In this document: piece by piece, positions 1-8,614 of the stretch | Layout of the letters: every line of letters starts with the position of its first letter | Numbering within the stretch: position 1 is the first letter of the stretch | DNA from: Bacillus sp. SM2101 | GTDB taxonomy: Bacteria; Bacillota; Bacilli; Bacillales; SM2101 | Assembly: GCF_018588585.1 (NCBI RefSeq) | Contig: NZ_JAEUFG010000011.1 | Span: forward strand, 62,001 to 126,000 | Reading direction: 5' to 3' | DNA length: 64,000 nt | Program-made: the position numbers and the translations under genes | Notes under the pieces: generated by a model | Seen by the model: the letters and a program-made list of their open reading frames with translations, nothing else | Databases searched by the model: none | What the model was told of the DNA's origin: nothing

Positions 1-423
1 GGTGGGATTGAGTCTGTAGTTGATGTATTGAATGGTGTTGATAGAAGCACTGAGAGAACGATACTTGATGCATTAGAAATACAGGACCCAGAGCTAGCAG
101 AAGAAATTAAAAAGAGAATGTTTGTCTTTGAAGATATTGTTACTCTTGATAACCGTGCAATACAGAGAGTAATCAGAGAGGTTCAAAATGATGATCTCAT
201 TCTTGCTCTTAAAGTATCTAGTGAAGAGGTCAAAGACGTTGTATTTAGAAATATGTCTAAACGTATGGTTGAATCCTTTAAGGAAGATATGGAATATATG
301 GGACCTGTTCGCTTACGTGATGTTGAGGAAGCCCAAACCAAAATTGTTGAAGTTATTCGTAGACTAGAAGAAACAGGAGAAATCATTGTGGCTCGTGGTG
401 GAGGAGATGATATTATTGTCTAA
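1..423 (+). CDS. fliG: Flagellar motor switch protein FliG (C-terminal part, cut by window edge)
   Basis: The reading frame is open from base 1 and ends at TAA 421-423, giving the last 140 residues; the N-terminal part lies outside the window. FliG is the rotor protein of the flagellar C-ring: it sits on the MS ring, and its C-terminal domain contacts the MotA stator. The visible part has the family's typical stretches DIVTLDNRAIQRVIREV and MGPVRLRDVEEAQ, with the charged residues expected on the torque helix. It opens the flagellar gene run; fliH starts before its stop codon. The assignment is secure from both sequence and the fliG-fliH-fliI order. Confidence 0.96.
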   Translation, partial: GGIESVVDVLNGVDRSTERTILDALEIQDPELAEEIKKRMFVFEDIVTLDNRAIQRVIREVQNDDLILALKVSSEEVKDVVFRNMSKRMVESFKEDMEYMGPVRLRDVEEAQTKIVEVIRRLEETGEIIVARGGGDDIIV

Positions 424-1174
424 CGTCATAAAAGCACCATTTACTTCAGTCACTTCTAGAGACAAAAAGGTGATAGGACTCCAAACTTTTTCAAATGAAG
501 GAGGAGCCGACAATGTTAGCAATGATTCGGAAAAACAGCTAGCTCAACACCTGATAACTGATGCGAAACAAGAAGCGAAAGAATTGCTGGAGAATGCCAA
601 TAAACAACTTAAGCAAGTAAATGAAGAAATTGAACAAACAAAACAAGCATGGCTAAAAGAAAAACAACAGCTAGAAGCTGAGGCGAAAGAGACTGGCTAT
701 AAGGCAGGTTTTCAGTCTGGTGAAGAAGCTGGCTACACCGAGTATAGTGAAAAATTGAGTGAAGCAAAACACATAGTCAGTTTAACAAAAAAAGATTACC
801 ATGAAATCTTGGATTCAGCTGAGGAAAAAATGCTGCTTATCGGCATAAAAGTAGCTGAACGGATCCTGGGAGAAACTCTAGACGGAGACGAAGGGCAATT
901 CGTACATATTGTTAAGCGAGCCTTAAAAGAAGTAAAGGAACATACTGATATTAAAATATATGTTCACCCATCACAATATGACCTTGTTATAAGTCGCAAA
1001 AATGAGTTGCTCGATCTTTTAAACCATATGACTGAATTATATATCTACCCAGACGAGGATAGAAAAGAAACTGGCTGTATTATAGAATCATCATTTGGCA
1101 AAATTGATGCAAGTGTAGATAGCCAGTTAGAAGAAATAAAGGCTAAACTAATTGAACTTTTAGTAGAGGAATGA
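416..1174 (+). CDS. fliH: Flagellar export ATPase regulator FliH
   Basis: 252 residues from TTG 416. FliH is the stalk-like partner that holds the FliI ATPase to the export gate and C-ring and restrains its activity. The sequence has a long Glu/Lys/Gln-rich helical middle (about residues 45-125), including Ala/Gly-spaced residues typical of FliH, and a globular C-terminal part resembling V-type ATPase subunit E. TTG 416 is chosen because GGAGGAG at 400-406 lies 9 nt upstream; ATG 407 would directly abut that ribosome-binding site. The start overlaps the fliG stop by 8 nt, which suggests translational coupling. Confidence 0.9.
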   Translation: MSNVIKAPFTSVTSRDKKVIGLQTFSNEGGADNVSNDSEKQLAQHLITDAKQEAKELLENANKQLKQVNEEIEQTKQAWLKEKQQLEAEAKETGYKAGFQSGEEAGYTEYSEKLSEAKHIVSLTKKDYHEILDSAEEKMLLIGIKVAERILGETLDGDEGQFVHIVKRALKEVKEHTDIKIYVHPSQYDLVISRKNELLDLLNHMTELYIYPDEDRKETGCIIESSFGKIDASVDSQLEEIKAKLIELLVEE

Positions 1175-1180
1175 TAGTAG

Positions 1181-2497
1181 TTGAAATTAGCTAGCTTAAT
1201 GAATGACATCCATTCAATAGACACATATAAACGATATGGGAAAGTAACAAGAGTTGTAGGTTTAATGATCGAGTCTAAAGGTCCCGAAAGCTCAATAGGG
1301 GACGTATGTTACATATACGTTGATTCAAACAAGAACAATAAAATCATGGCAGAGGTTGTTGGGTTTCGGGATGAATTTGTAATACTAATGCCTTATATGG
1401 GTGTTAGTAGTATATCGTCAGGCAGTGTTGTAGAAACAACGAAAAATCCACTACAAATAAAAGTAGGTTCAGCATTAATAGGGAAGGTGCTAAATTCGTT
1501 AGGACATCCTTTAAATGGTGGGGAGCTACCAAAAGGATTAGCGACGGTTAAGACGGAAAAGGCTCCTCCAAACCCAATGGAGAGACCGCCTATTGACGAA
1601 GAAATAGAAGTCGGTGTTCGCATGATAGATGGCCTGTTAACAGTTGGGAAAGGGCAACGTGTTGGCATTTTCGCTGGATCAGGTGTTGGGAAAAGTACAT
1701 TGATGGGCATGACTGCCCGATATACTAGCGCAGATTTAAACATCATCGCGTTGATTGGTGAACGTGGAAGAGAGGTTCGTGAATTCATCGAAAGAGATCT
1801 TGGAGAAGAGGGTCTAAAGCGATCAATCGTTATTGTAGCAACTTCCGATCAGCCTGCCTTAATGAGAATAAAAGGCGCTTATACAGCTACAACGATTGCC
1901 GAATATTTTCGAGATCAAGGGCTAAATGTTATGTTAATGATGGATTCAGTTACTAGAGTCGCGATGGCACAAAGAGAAGTTGGCTTAGCTACTGGTGAGC
2001 CACCAACGACTAAGGGGTATACCCCGTCCGTATTTGCAATACTTCCAAAGTTATTAGAGAGAACTGGTACAAATCAACTCGGTTCTATTACATCCTTTTA
2101 TTCTGTATTAGTTGACGGAGATGATATGAACGAGCCAATTGCGGATGCGGTCAGAGGAATCTTGGATGGCCACTTCGTGTTAGATCGTAATCTTGCGAAT
2201 AAAGGACAATTTCCTGCTATTAACTTATTAAAAAGCGTAAGTCGTGTGATGAACCAGATAGCACCAAACGAACAAATAGTAGCTGCAGAAAAATTTAGAG
2301 AACTTCTATCAACATATATGAATTCCGAAGATTTAATTAATATTGGAGCATATAAAAGGGGTTCATCAAAGAATATAGATGAAGCCATTCGTTTTTATCC
2401 GAAACTTGTTGATTACTTGAAGCAGAATACAAATGATAAGATTAATAGCAAGGATAGTGTATCGTCATTACTTCGTTTAATAGAGACAGGTGAATAA
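1181..2497 (+). CDS. fliI: Flagellum-specific ATP synthase FliI
   Basis: 438 residues, the usual FliI length. It is the hexameric ATPase of the flagellar type III export machine, related to F1 beta subunits, and helps release chaperones and unfold substrates at the gate. Visible motifs are the Walker A loop GIFAGSGVGKST (about residues 163-174), the following ALIGERGREVREF segment, and the Walker B region VMLMMDSVTRVA. TTG 1181 has AGAGGA at 1165-1170 upstream, and the gap to fliH is only 6 nt. It lies between its partners fliH and fliJ as in other Bacillaceae. Confidence 0.97.
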   Translation: MKLASLMNDIHSIDTYKRYGKVTRVVGLMIESKGPESSIGDVCYIYVDSNKNNKIMAEVVGFRDEFVILMPYMGVSSISSGSVVETTKNPLQIKVGSALIGKVLNSLGHPLNGGELPKGLATVKTEKAPPNPMERPPIDEEIEVGVRMIDGLLTVGKGQRVGIFAGSGVGKSTLMGMTARYTSADLNIIALIGERGREVREFIERDLGEEGLKRSIVIVATSDQPALMRIKGAYTATTIAEYFRDQGLNVMLMMDSVTRVAMAQREVGLATGEPPTTKGYTPSVFAILPKLLERTGTNQLGSITSFYSVLVDGDDMNEPIADAVRGILDGHFVLDRNLANKGQFPAINLLKSVSRVMNQIAPNEQIVAAEKFRELLSTYMNSEDLINIGAYKRGSSKNIDEAIRFYPKLVDYLKQNTNDKINSKDSVSSLLRLIETGE

Positions 2498-2504
2498 AAA
2501 TACA

Positions 2505-2957
2505 ATGACATATTCTTATAAATTTCATCAAATATTATCGCTTAAGGAACATGAGAAAGAGGCTGTTCTTGTTGAGTATAATAAATCAATTGAGAATTTT
2601 GAAATAGTAGGTAAGAAATTATATGAATTGTTAAAGCAAAAGGAAGAACGTCAGGCTGGGCAATCTGAAAAAATAACGAGAGGATCGTCCATTGAGGATA
2701 TCCAAAAATATCAACGCTTCATGTTAAAAATCGATCAAGATATTAACAATTTGCAACAGTTAGTTGCTGAAGCACGTGCCCAAATGCAAGCAAAAGAAAA
2801 GTTGCTCCTTGAGGCTAATATTGAAATGAAAAAATATGAAAGAATGAAAGAAATTGACTATGAAAACTTCGTTATGACTAATAAATGTAACGAAAATAAA
2901 TTAATGAATGAAATTTCGGTGCAGCAATTTTTAAGAACGAGGGTGAATACAGAGTGA
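2505..2957 (+). CDS. fliJ: Flagellar export protein FliJ
   Basis: 150 residues, almost entirely predicted coiled coil rich in Glu, Lys and Gln. FliJ is the central stalk of the FliI ring and recycles export chaperones. ATG 2505 gives an N-terminus MTYSYKFHQILSLKE, matching the family pattern of an aromatic-rich start followed by a long helix. GTG 2490, overlapping the fliI stop, is a possible alternative start with a weak ribosome-binding site. The 3' end overlaps the next gene by 4 nt (GTGA). Sequence conservation in this family is low, so the call rests on length, coiled-coil character and position. Confidence 0.88.
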   Translation: MTYSYKFHQILSLKEHEKEAVLVEYNKSIENFEIVGKKLYELLKQKEERQAGQSEKITRGSSIEDIQKYQRFMLKIDQDINNLQQLVAEARAQMQAKEKLLLEANIEMKKYERMKEIDYENFVMTNKCNENKLMNEISVQQFLRTRVNTE

Positions 2958-3538
2958 AAAAGAAAAAAGAACTCAGTAAGTTCCGAAGGTTTCTATTCAT
3001 AATAGTTATCCCGTTCGCATTAGCTTTTAGCATTGTGCTCATCATCATCAGTTTGAAGGGCGGTAATGTCTTTGAAGATACAAAGCAATACGCTGCACAA
3101 ATACCATTCATTGCTAATGTTGTAAGCACAACGGGTACAACGGATCCTGATATGAATGAGAACCAAGATACAATTATAGAACAAAAAGCCACTATAGCTG
3201 ATTTGGAAGCGAAAATTGAAAACCATCAGGCTGAGGTAGATGATCATATAGCTACAATCGCAAAACAAGAAGATCAGATAAATGAGTTAAAAGCAGAATT
3301 AAACAATTTAAATGTGAAAAAGAATGATGAGAAAAAAGATGATTTAATCGTCAGTCCATATGAGAATATGACAGCAAAAAACGCTGCCGCAATTATGCAA
3401 AAGATGGATGATGGCTATGTGATAGACATATTGGCGTCAATGGAAATGGAAAAAAGAGCAGCAGTCTTAGAAAAAATGGAGCCTAAATCTGCAGCGGAGT
3501 TTACACAGCTACTAGCAGAAGAATTTAATGGTGAGTAA
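2954..3538 (+). CDS. ylxF: MotE-like flagellar protein (YlxF family)
   Basis: 194 residues from GTG 2954, overlapping fliJ by 4 nt. The layout is a short basic N-terminus, one membrane helix (about residues 13-31, FLFIIVIPFALAFSIVLIII), a coiled coil (about 70-120), and a C-terminal domain like the MgtE N-terminal/FliG middle fold (about 134-194, with MTAKNAAAIMQKMDDG and RAAVLEKMEPKSAAEF). Proteins of this shape sit between fliJ and fliK in Bacillus (YlxF) and resemble MotE, a periplasmic chaperone of motility proteins in Gram-negative bacteria. Its exact role in Gram-positives is not settled; association with the flagellum is inferred from the operon. Confidence 0.82.
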   Translation: MKKKKELSKFRRFLFIIVIPFALAFSIVLIIISLKGGNVFEDTKQYAAQIPFIANVVSTTGTTDPDMNENQDTIIEQKATIADLEAKIENHQAEVDDHIATIAKQEDQINELKAELNNLNVKKNDEKKDDLIVSPYENMTAKNAAAIMQKMDDGYVIDILASMEMEKRAAVLEKMEPKSAAEFTQLLAEEFNGE

Positions 3539-3572
3539 AAATTCAGTCATTACATGAGAGGAGGTGAAAACG

Positions 3573-4877
3573 ATGAGTGTACAACTATTACAGCCAGTTT
3601 CTGTTAGTCAAAAGAAGGCTAAAGACAATTTTCTGGATACAACACCAAACGACTCTGGTTTTAAAGAAAAACTATCAGGAGCGATGTCAAGTAAAGATCA
3701 AGGCAATAGTACTAACGTAACAAAAGAGGATCAAGACAAAGGTGTTAACGTTAACGGAAATAATAATAGTGTAGTTCAACATAATGAAAAAGCTCATGTT
3801 GCCCAGGAAATGAAAGAGCAGGACATTGATTATATTAATGAACAACTTGATCAGTTATTAGCAGCAGATGTAAGCGAATTATCTAATGAAGAACTTCTAT
3901 TATTAATTGATAATATGGCCAATAATTTAACCATCCGCCAAGATTTATTACTAACTCTTCAAGGACAAGGTAAATTATCGGAGGATATTCTTACAGCTAT
4001 AGAACGTGTTGCTAATTCGCTGAAAAATGATGGTACAGTATCCCAACAATTACTCATGAAAGTTGTAGAGAATTTGAAGAATTTAACAAATCAACTACAG
4101 GGCGCGTCAGGTCGTAACAATGATAGTTTATCGACCTTGAAGCAACTATTAAATTCACTAGTAAATGCATCTTCTGAAATGGTGAAGGAACAAAACAAAA
4201 CGAGTAATCATGACGTGAAAACAAATGGCCGTCAGCAATTTTTTATCGGTGCAGATAATCGATTAAATATTGAGCTCACGAAGGGTAATTCGACCGTCCC
4301 TGCTTCACAAAACAATAATCTATTATTATCTGGAATGACCTTGAAGCAACCGATAGAAGCTATAACACAACCTGTAGTGAATGTTGACATTCCACAAGGG
4401 CAAATGGATAAAATTCAACAATTTGTCTTATTTGTCGGGCAACCAGATAAAGGTGCTAATCAAGAGCAATTTATTAAAGATTTTCAGAACATATTAGCAA
4501 AAGGTAATCTATCATTTTTAAATGGGAATAAAACATTACAAATTAAACTATTCCCAGAGCATCTCGGTTCATTAAGAATTGAATTACAACAGACCGAAGC
4601 TGGTATGCTAGCTAGAATTATTACGTCTTCAACTGCTGCTAAAGAATTAATAGAGTCTCAATTATTTAACTTAAAGCAATCGTTTCAGGCTCAAAATATT
4701 CAAGTAGATAAACTAGTCATTTCTGATCAACTAGAACAACAATTTATGAGATTCCTTAACCGTGATCAAAATGACCAACAGAGACAAAATCAAAGCGAGC
4801 AAGATGACCAAAATGATAATCAAGCAAATGATGAACCATTATCTTTTGAAGAAGTTTTACTTAATCTACAAGTATAG
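3573..4877 (+). CDS. fliK: Flagellar hook-length control protein FliK
   Basis: 434 residues. FliK is exported during hook assembly, acts as a molecular ruler and switches FlhB from hook to filament substrates. The N-terminal two-thirds is Asn/Gln/Ser-rich and poorly conserved, as usual. The C-terminal Flg_hook domain (about residues 315-395) is recognisable by LQIKLFPEHLGSLRIELQQ and the following helix with LIESQLFNLKQSFQAQNI. An acidic Gln/Asn/Asp tail follows. ATG 3573 is chosen because GAGAGGAGGTG at 3556-3566 lies at proper spacing; GTG 3564 lies inside that site. Confidence 0.92.
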   Translation: MSVQLLQPVSVSQKKAKDNFLDTTPNDSGFKEKLSGAMSSKDQGNSTNVTKEDQDKGVNVNGNNNSVVQHNEKAHVAQEMKEQDIDYINEQLDQLLAADVSELSNEELLLLIDNMANNLTIRQDLLLTLQGQGKLSEDILTAIERVANSLKNDGTVSQQLLMKVVENLKNLTNQLQGASGRNNDSLSTLKQLLNSLVNASSEMVKEQNKTSNHDVKTNGRQQFFIGADNRLNIELTKGNSTVPASQNNNLLLSGMTLKQPIEAITQPVVNVDIPQGQMDKIQQFVLFVGQPDKGANQEQFIKDFQNILAKGNLSFLNGNKTLQIKLFPEHLGSLRIELQQTEAGMLARIITSSTAAKELIESQLFNLKQSFQAQNIQVDKLVISDQLEQQFMRFLNRDQNDQQRQNQSEQDDQNDNQANDEPLSFEEVLLNLQV

Positions 4878-4892
4878 GTAAAGGTGATGAAT

Positions 4893-5528
4893 ATGGCTAC
4901 TACAATTCCAGCAGATTATTATTTATCCTCATATCAAAATGAAGAGAGAAATACAGGGTCTGATATATTAGGAAAAGACGATTTTCTAAAAATTTTAATG
5001 ACACAATTGCAAAATCAAGACCCACTTAATCCAATGCAGGATAAGGATTTTATTGCCCAAATGGCAACGTTTTCTTCATTAGAGCAAATGATGGCTATGT
5101 CAGAATCGATGGAACTTATGCTACAACAGAGCATACAATCCAATCTTGTTAGTTACAATCAATTTGTCGGTAAAGATGTAACGTATCATAAAGAAGTGAT
5201 AGATGAGGATGGTTCAACGATTGTTGAAGGGACAGGAGTTATTAGTTCAATTCAATATATTAACGGTGAAGTTTATTTTGAGCTAGAAGATGGTTCAACT
5301 TTGGAATTAGGTAATATTTCTGGAATTAACCATACTACTACAGACAATCACATATTACAAGGTAGTGAATTAATAGGGAAGTCAGTTATGTGGCAAAGAG
5401 ATGATGGGACTGAAATGTCAGCGACAGTTCTTTCTGTTTTGTTTAACAATGGACAAACGACATACCAGCTTGATGATGCAGATGGAACTACTATTTCTGC
5501 TTCACAAATTCTCAAAATTTCTGCATAA
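4893..5528 (+). CDS. flgD: Flagellar hook capping protein FlgD, with two C-terminal modules
   Basis: 211 residues from ATG 4893 (upstream in-frame GTG 4884 and ATG 4887 sit inside the ribosome-binding region). FlgD forms the cap under which hook subunits assemble. The conserved N-terminal core is clear: GKDDFLKILMTQLQNQDP and the MATFSSLEQM segment (residues about 28-75). After it come two similar ~50-residue beta-type modules (about 92-146 and 161-211), each beginning (V/I)GK-x-V and ending with an (I/L)-x-x-I-x-x-I pattern after a DG(S/T)T turn. As I recall, B. subtilis FlgD is shorter and lacks such a pair; the modules may correspond to the Tudor-like C-terminal domain of longer FlgD proteins. 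Confidence 0.93.
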   Translation: MATTIPADYYLSSYQNEERNTGSDILGKDDFLKILMTQLQNQDPLNPMQDKDFIAQMATFSSLEQMMAMSESMELMLQQSIQSNLVSYNQFVGKDVTYHKEVIDEDGSTIVEGTGVISSIQYINGEVYFELEDGSTLELGNISGINHTTTDNHILQGSELIGKSVMWQRDDGTEMSATVLSVLFNNGQTTYQLDDADGTTISASQILKISA

Positions 5529-5568
5529 ACGTGAAAATTTGTCCCTCTTAATAATCGGAGGTGAATAA

Positions 5569-5955
5569 TTGACACAACGTATCATTCATGCTTATCAACA
5601 GCATCAAATTAGTCCTAAAAATAACCATGTTTCAACAACTAAGCAACCAGCTTCAGCTGATTTTAAAACACAATTCGGTCTTGCACTAGCATCTACTAAT
5701 GAACTCAAAATTAGTAAACATGCGAGCCAGCGAATAATGGAGCGCAATATTACGATTGATAATCGGCAATGGAACAAGATAAGTGAAAAAGTTGCCGAAG
5801 CGAAACAAATGGGTATCCAAGATTCACTCGTATTATTAAATAATGCTGCATTAATTGTCAGTGCAAAAAATAACACAGTAGTTACAGCGATGGATAGAAA
5901 AGAAGCAACAACGCAAATATTTTCGAATATAAACGGAACAATCATTATTGATTGA
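5569..5955 (+). CDS. TIGR02530-type flagellar operon protein
   Basis: 128 residues from TTG 5569, with CGGAGGTGA at 5556-5564. The sequence matches my memory of the small family often annotated 'flagellar operon protein' (TIGR02530), encoded between flgD and the hook gene in many clostridia and bacilli. Recognisable parts are LKISKHASQRIMERNI and ALIVSAKNNTVVTAMDR near the C-terminus. No signal peptide, membrane helix or catalytic motif is visible. Its role is unknown; the position suggests hook assembly or export control. B. subtilis 168 seems not to carry it at this position. Confidence 0.85.
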   Translation: MTQRIIHAYQQHQISPKNNHVSTTKQPASADFKTQFGLALASTNELKISKHASQRIMERNITIDNRQWNKISEKVAEAKQMGIQDSLVLLNNAALIVSAKNNTVVTAMDRKEATTQIFSNINGTIIID

Positions 5956-6025
5956 TTGGCTGGACCATATGGAGGCCAAGGTTACGGAATGACAGATGTA
6001 ACCGCATAGAAAGGAGATCGTATAT

Positions 6026-6823
6026 ATGCTACGTTCGATGTATTCAGGAATTTCAGGAATGAAAAACTTCCAAACGAAGCTAGATGTAATCGGTAATAAT
6101 ATCGCAAATGTTAACACTTTCGGCTTTAAAAAAGGTCGTGCCATGTTTAAAGACCTCGTCAGCCAGCAAGTAGCTGGTGCTTCAGCACCATCAGGTGGAC
6201 GAGGAGGAACAAACCCTAAACAAGTAGGCTTAGGTGCGCAATTGGCATCCATTGATACGATTCATACGCAAGGAAGTCTACAAACAACAAATCGAACTTT
6301 GGATTTGTCGATATCTGGGGATGGTTATTTTGTCGTAACAGATGGTACAAATAACTATTTTACGCGCGCCGGTAATTTTTATTTAGATGTAAATGGAGAT
6401 ATTGTTAATGGTGATGGGCTATATTTAGTAGCTACAGGAACAGGTACAAATTCTAACCTAAATATCCCTGATGATGCTTCTGAATTTAGTATTGGTCAGG
6501 ATGGAACTGTTTCCTACACAGATTCAACCGGGTTAAACACAGCTGGAACCATCCAAATAGCGAAATTCTCTAATAATGGTGGGCTTCAAAAGGTAGGTAA
6601 TAACTTATTTACTGAAACAATTAATTCAGGTGCCGCTGCTATAGACGTGCCTGGAGTGAACGGTACGGGAACTATCGAACCTGGTACGCTAGAAATGTCC
6701 AATGTTGATCTTTCTGAGGAATTTACAGAAATGATCGTTGCTCAGCGTGGATTCCAAGCGAACACTCGAATTATTACAACATCTGATGAAATTTTACAAG
6801 AACTTGTTAACCTAAAACGTTAA
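6026..6823 (+). CDS. flgE: Flagellar hook/rod protein (FlgE in Bacillus naming, FlgG-like)
   Basis: 265 residues, matching the Bacillus hook protein, which is much shorter than the ~400-residue enterobacterial FlgE and looks FlgG-like. The N-terminal axial-protein motif is clear (MLRSMYSGISGMKN followed by IGNNIANVNTFGFKKGR), and the C-terminal coiled part ends in MIVAQRGFQANTRIITTSDE. ISGDGYFVV and FTRAGNFYLD are typical core motifs. Subunits are exported by the type III gate and polymerise under FlgD. AAAGGAGA precedes the start. Databases use flgE or flgG for this gene; the operon position favours the hook role. Confidence 0.93.
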   Translation: MLRSMYSGISGMKNFQTKLDVIGNNIANVNTFGFKKGRAMFKDLVSQQVAGASAPSGGRGGTNPKQVGLGAQLASIDTIHTQGSLQTTNRTLDLSISGDGYFVVTDGTNNYFTRAGNFYLDVNGDIVNGDGLYLVATGTGTNSNLNIPDDASEFSIGQDGTVSYTDSTGLNTAGTIQIAKFSNNGGLQKVGNNLFTETINSGAAAIDVPGVNGTGTIEPGTLEMSNVDLSEEFTEMIVAQRGFQANTRIITTSDEILQELVNLKR

Positions 6824-6840
6824 ATTTAAAAAAGGGGAAA

Positions 6841-6913
6841 GGGCAAATAGAATTCTGCATATCTAGTTAATGCATAGCTTGCTGTTAATCTTGAAGGTGA
6901 ATTCTATTTGCCC
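6841..6913 (+). promoter_or_regulatory. Perfect 15-bp inverted repeat across the swrD start region
   Basis: Arms 6841-6855 (GGGCAAATAGAATTC) and 6899-6913 are exact reverse complements, separated by 43 nt. A nested 5-bp pair, TGCAT 6856-6860 with ATGCA 6870-6874, continues directly from the first arm. The second arm contains the likely TTG start of swrD (6908-6910), and the ribosome-binding site GAAGGTGA (6893-6900) straddles the arm edge. In RNA this could hide the start codon. It has no U-tract, so it is not an ordinary terminator. The pairing is seen directly; a regulatory role is inference. Confidence 0.7.
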
Positions 6914-7147
6914 ATATTTGAAAATATGATTGCACTCACCAGGCTAAATGGAAAAACATATATGTTAAATGCGATTTACATTGAGCAGGTTGAAGCATTT
7001 CCTGATACGACGATTACTTTAACAAATGGGAAAAAATTTGTTGTTAAAGAAGACGTAGATGATGTTGTACAACAAATTGAACAGTATTATACAAAGATAA
7101 ATATAATTGGGACTCATCGAGAGACGGAAGGTGAGGAAAGTGAATAA
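6908..7147 (+). CDS. swrD: Swarming/flagellar protein SwrD (FlbD family)
   Basis: 79 residues from TTG 6908, or 73 from ATG 6926. The FlbD-family core [20 protein letters not shown] begins at ATG 6926, which favours that start by homology, but only TTG 6908 has a ribosome-binding site at normal spacing (GAAGGTGA 6893-6900). SwrD is a small soluble protein that in B. subtilis raises flagellar motor power and is needed for swarming. It sits between the hook gene and fliL, as in B. subtilis, and its 3' end overlaps fliL by 8 nt. The start lies in a long inverted repeat. Confidence 0.88.
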   Translation: MPIFENMIALTRLNGKTYMLNAIYIEQVEAFPDTTITLTNGKKFVVKEDVDDVVQQIEQYYTKINIIGTHRETEGEESE

Positions 7148-7568
7148 AAATAGATTATATACACTTATGATAATAATGCTTGCAACCTTTACGATCGTAG
7201 GTTTAATATTGCTAATCGTTTTGCTTGATATAGGAGATAAAGATGTAGAAGCAGCTCCTACTATTGATGAAATAATAGATAACTCTATGGATATGGATGA
7301 CATTACCACCAATCTACTTGATGAAGGCTTTATCCGTGTCTCCTTTAAAATAGAAACTGATAGTAAAGGTTCGAAAAAAGAACTGCAGAAACGCGATTTT
7401 CAAGTGCGTAATATTATAATCCAAGAGATTTCTGAAATGAAAGCGGAGCAATTCAGTGGTAAAGAAGGCAAAATATATCTTGAGGAGAAATTAATGAACA
7501 AAATCAATGAGTTAATGCAAGATGGAAATGTAAATAGAGTTTACATTACCTCCTTTCTTCTTCAATAA
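7140..7568 (+). CDS. fliL: Flagellar basal body-associated protein FliL
   Basis: 142 residues from GTG 7140, preceded by GGAAGGTGAGG. There is one membrane helix near the N-terminus (about residues 8-29, [21 protein letters not shown]) and an extracellular domain with the FliL pattern: [12 protein letters not shown], then a segment like [15 protein letters not shown] and a Cys-free C-terminal strand [12 protein letters not shown]. FliL surrounds the stator units and supports motor output. It overlaps swrD by 8 nt and precedes fliM, the usual order. Confidence 0.93.
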   Translation: MNKNRLYTLMIIMLATFTIVGLILLIVLLDIGDKDVEAAPTIDEIIDNSMDMDDITTNLLDEGFIRVSFKIETDSKGSKKELQKRDFQVRNIIIQEISEMKAEQFSGKEGKIYLEEKLMNKINELMQDGNVNRVYITSFLLQ

Positions 7569-7615
7569 CTCTTTATCAATTGGTGGAGTCAGATCGAAGA
7601 TGGAGGTGAACAAAT

Positions 7616-8614
7616 TTGTCAAGTGAAGTGTTATCCCAAAGTGAAATTGATGCTTTATTGTCTGCAATATCAACAGGCGAGATGAATGCGGAGGAGTTAA
7701 AAAAGGAAGAATCCGAAAAGAAAGTAAAAGTTTATGATTTTAAAAGAGCTTTACGCTTCTCCAAAGATCAAATTCGTAGTTTAACCCGAATTCACGAAAA
7801 TCTAGCAAGATTATTTACAAATTATTTTTCAGCACAGTTACGTACATATATTCAAATTACAGTCGCGTCTGCAGATCAAGTCCCATATGAGGAGTTTATC
7901 CGTTCAATACCTAAGATGACTGTGTTGAACGTGTTTGAGGTACCTCCTTTAGAAGGTAGAATCTTGATGGAAGTGAACCCGAATATCGCATACTCGATGT
8001 TAGATCGCGTGTTAGGTGGAAGTGGACATAATTTTAATAAGGTAGATCGATTAACCGAAATTGAGACAACGATCATGTCTAACCTTTTTGAAAAATCTGT
8101 AGATAATTTAAAGGAAGCATGGAGTAATATTGTTGAAATGGAGCCTGCATTAGTTAATTTTGAAGTGAATCCTCAATTTTTACAAATGGTTTCACCAAAT
8201 GAAACAGTAGTGGTCATTTCGATGAATACCCAAATTGGCGATACGACTGGAATGATAAATATTTGTATTCCACACGTCGTCTTAGAACCGATCATCCGGA
8301 AATTATCTGTTCATTACTGGATGCAAAAAGGTGAGAAAGAACGAGAGCCTCAAGAGATTGAAGCACTAAAAGAGCGGATTAAATTGACTGAGGTTCCTAT
8401 TACCGCTGAGCTTGGTACTTCAGAAATTCCAATAGAAGACTTCTTGCATCTTGATGTTGGTGATGTCATTCAATTAAATCAAAAGATAGATCAACCTTTA
8501 ACTATAAAAGTGAATGATTTGCCAAAATTCACTGGACAACCTGGAAAAGTTGGTAAAACACAAGCAGTCCAGTTGATAGATCATGTGAGAGGGGGAAATG
8601 AATATGTTAAATGA
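7616..8614 (+). CDS. fliM: Flagellar motor switch protein FliM
   Basis: 332 residues from TTG 7616 with TGGAGGTGA at 7601-7609. FliM forms the C-ring wall and receives CheY-P. The N-terminal CheY-binding peptide LSQSEIDALLSAI is intact, the middle domain carries the FliM signature LGGSGHNF-type loop (VLGGSGHNFN), and the C-terminal SpoA domain (about 255-325) ends with the usual hydrophobic strands. Its last codons overlap the fliY start, which suggests coupled translation of the two switch proteins. Confidence 0.97.
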   Translation: MSSEVLSQSEIDALLSAISTGEMNAEELKKEESEKKVKVYDFKRALRFSKDQIRSLTRIHENLARLFTNYFSAQLRTYIQITVASADQVPYEEFIRSIPKMTVLNVFEVPPLEGRILMEVNPNIAYSMLDRVLGGSGHNFNKVDRLTEIETTIMSNLFEKSVDNLKEAWSNIVEMEPALVNFEVNPQFLQMVSPNETVVVISMNTQIGDTTGMINICIPHVVLEPIIRKLSVHYWMQKGEKEREPQEIEALKERIKLTEVPITAELGTSEIPIEDFLHLDVGDVIQLNQKIDQPLTIKVNDLPKFTGQPGKVGKTQAVQLIDHVRGGNEYVK

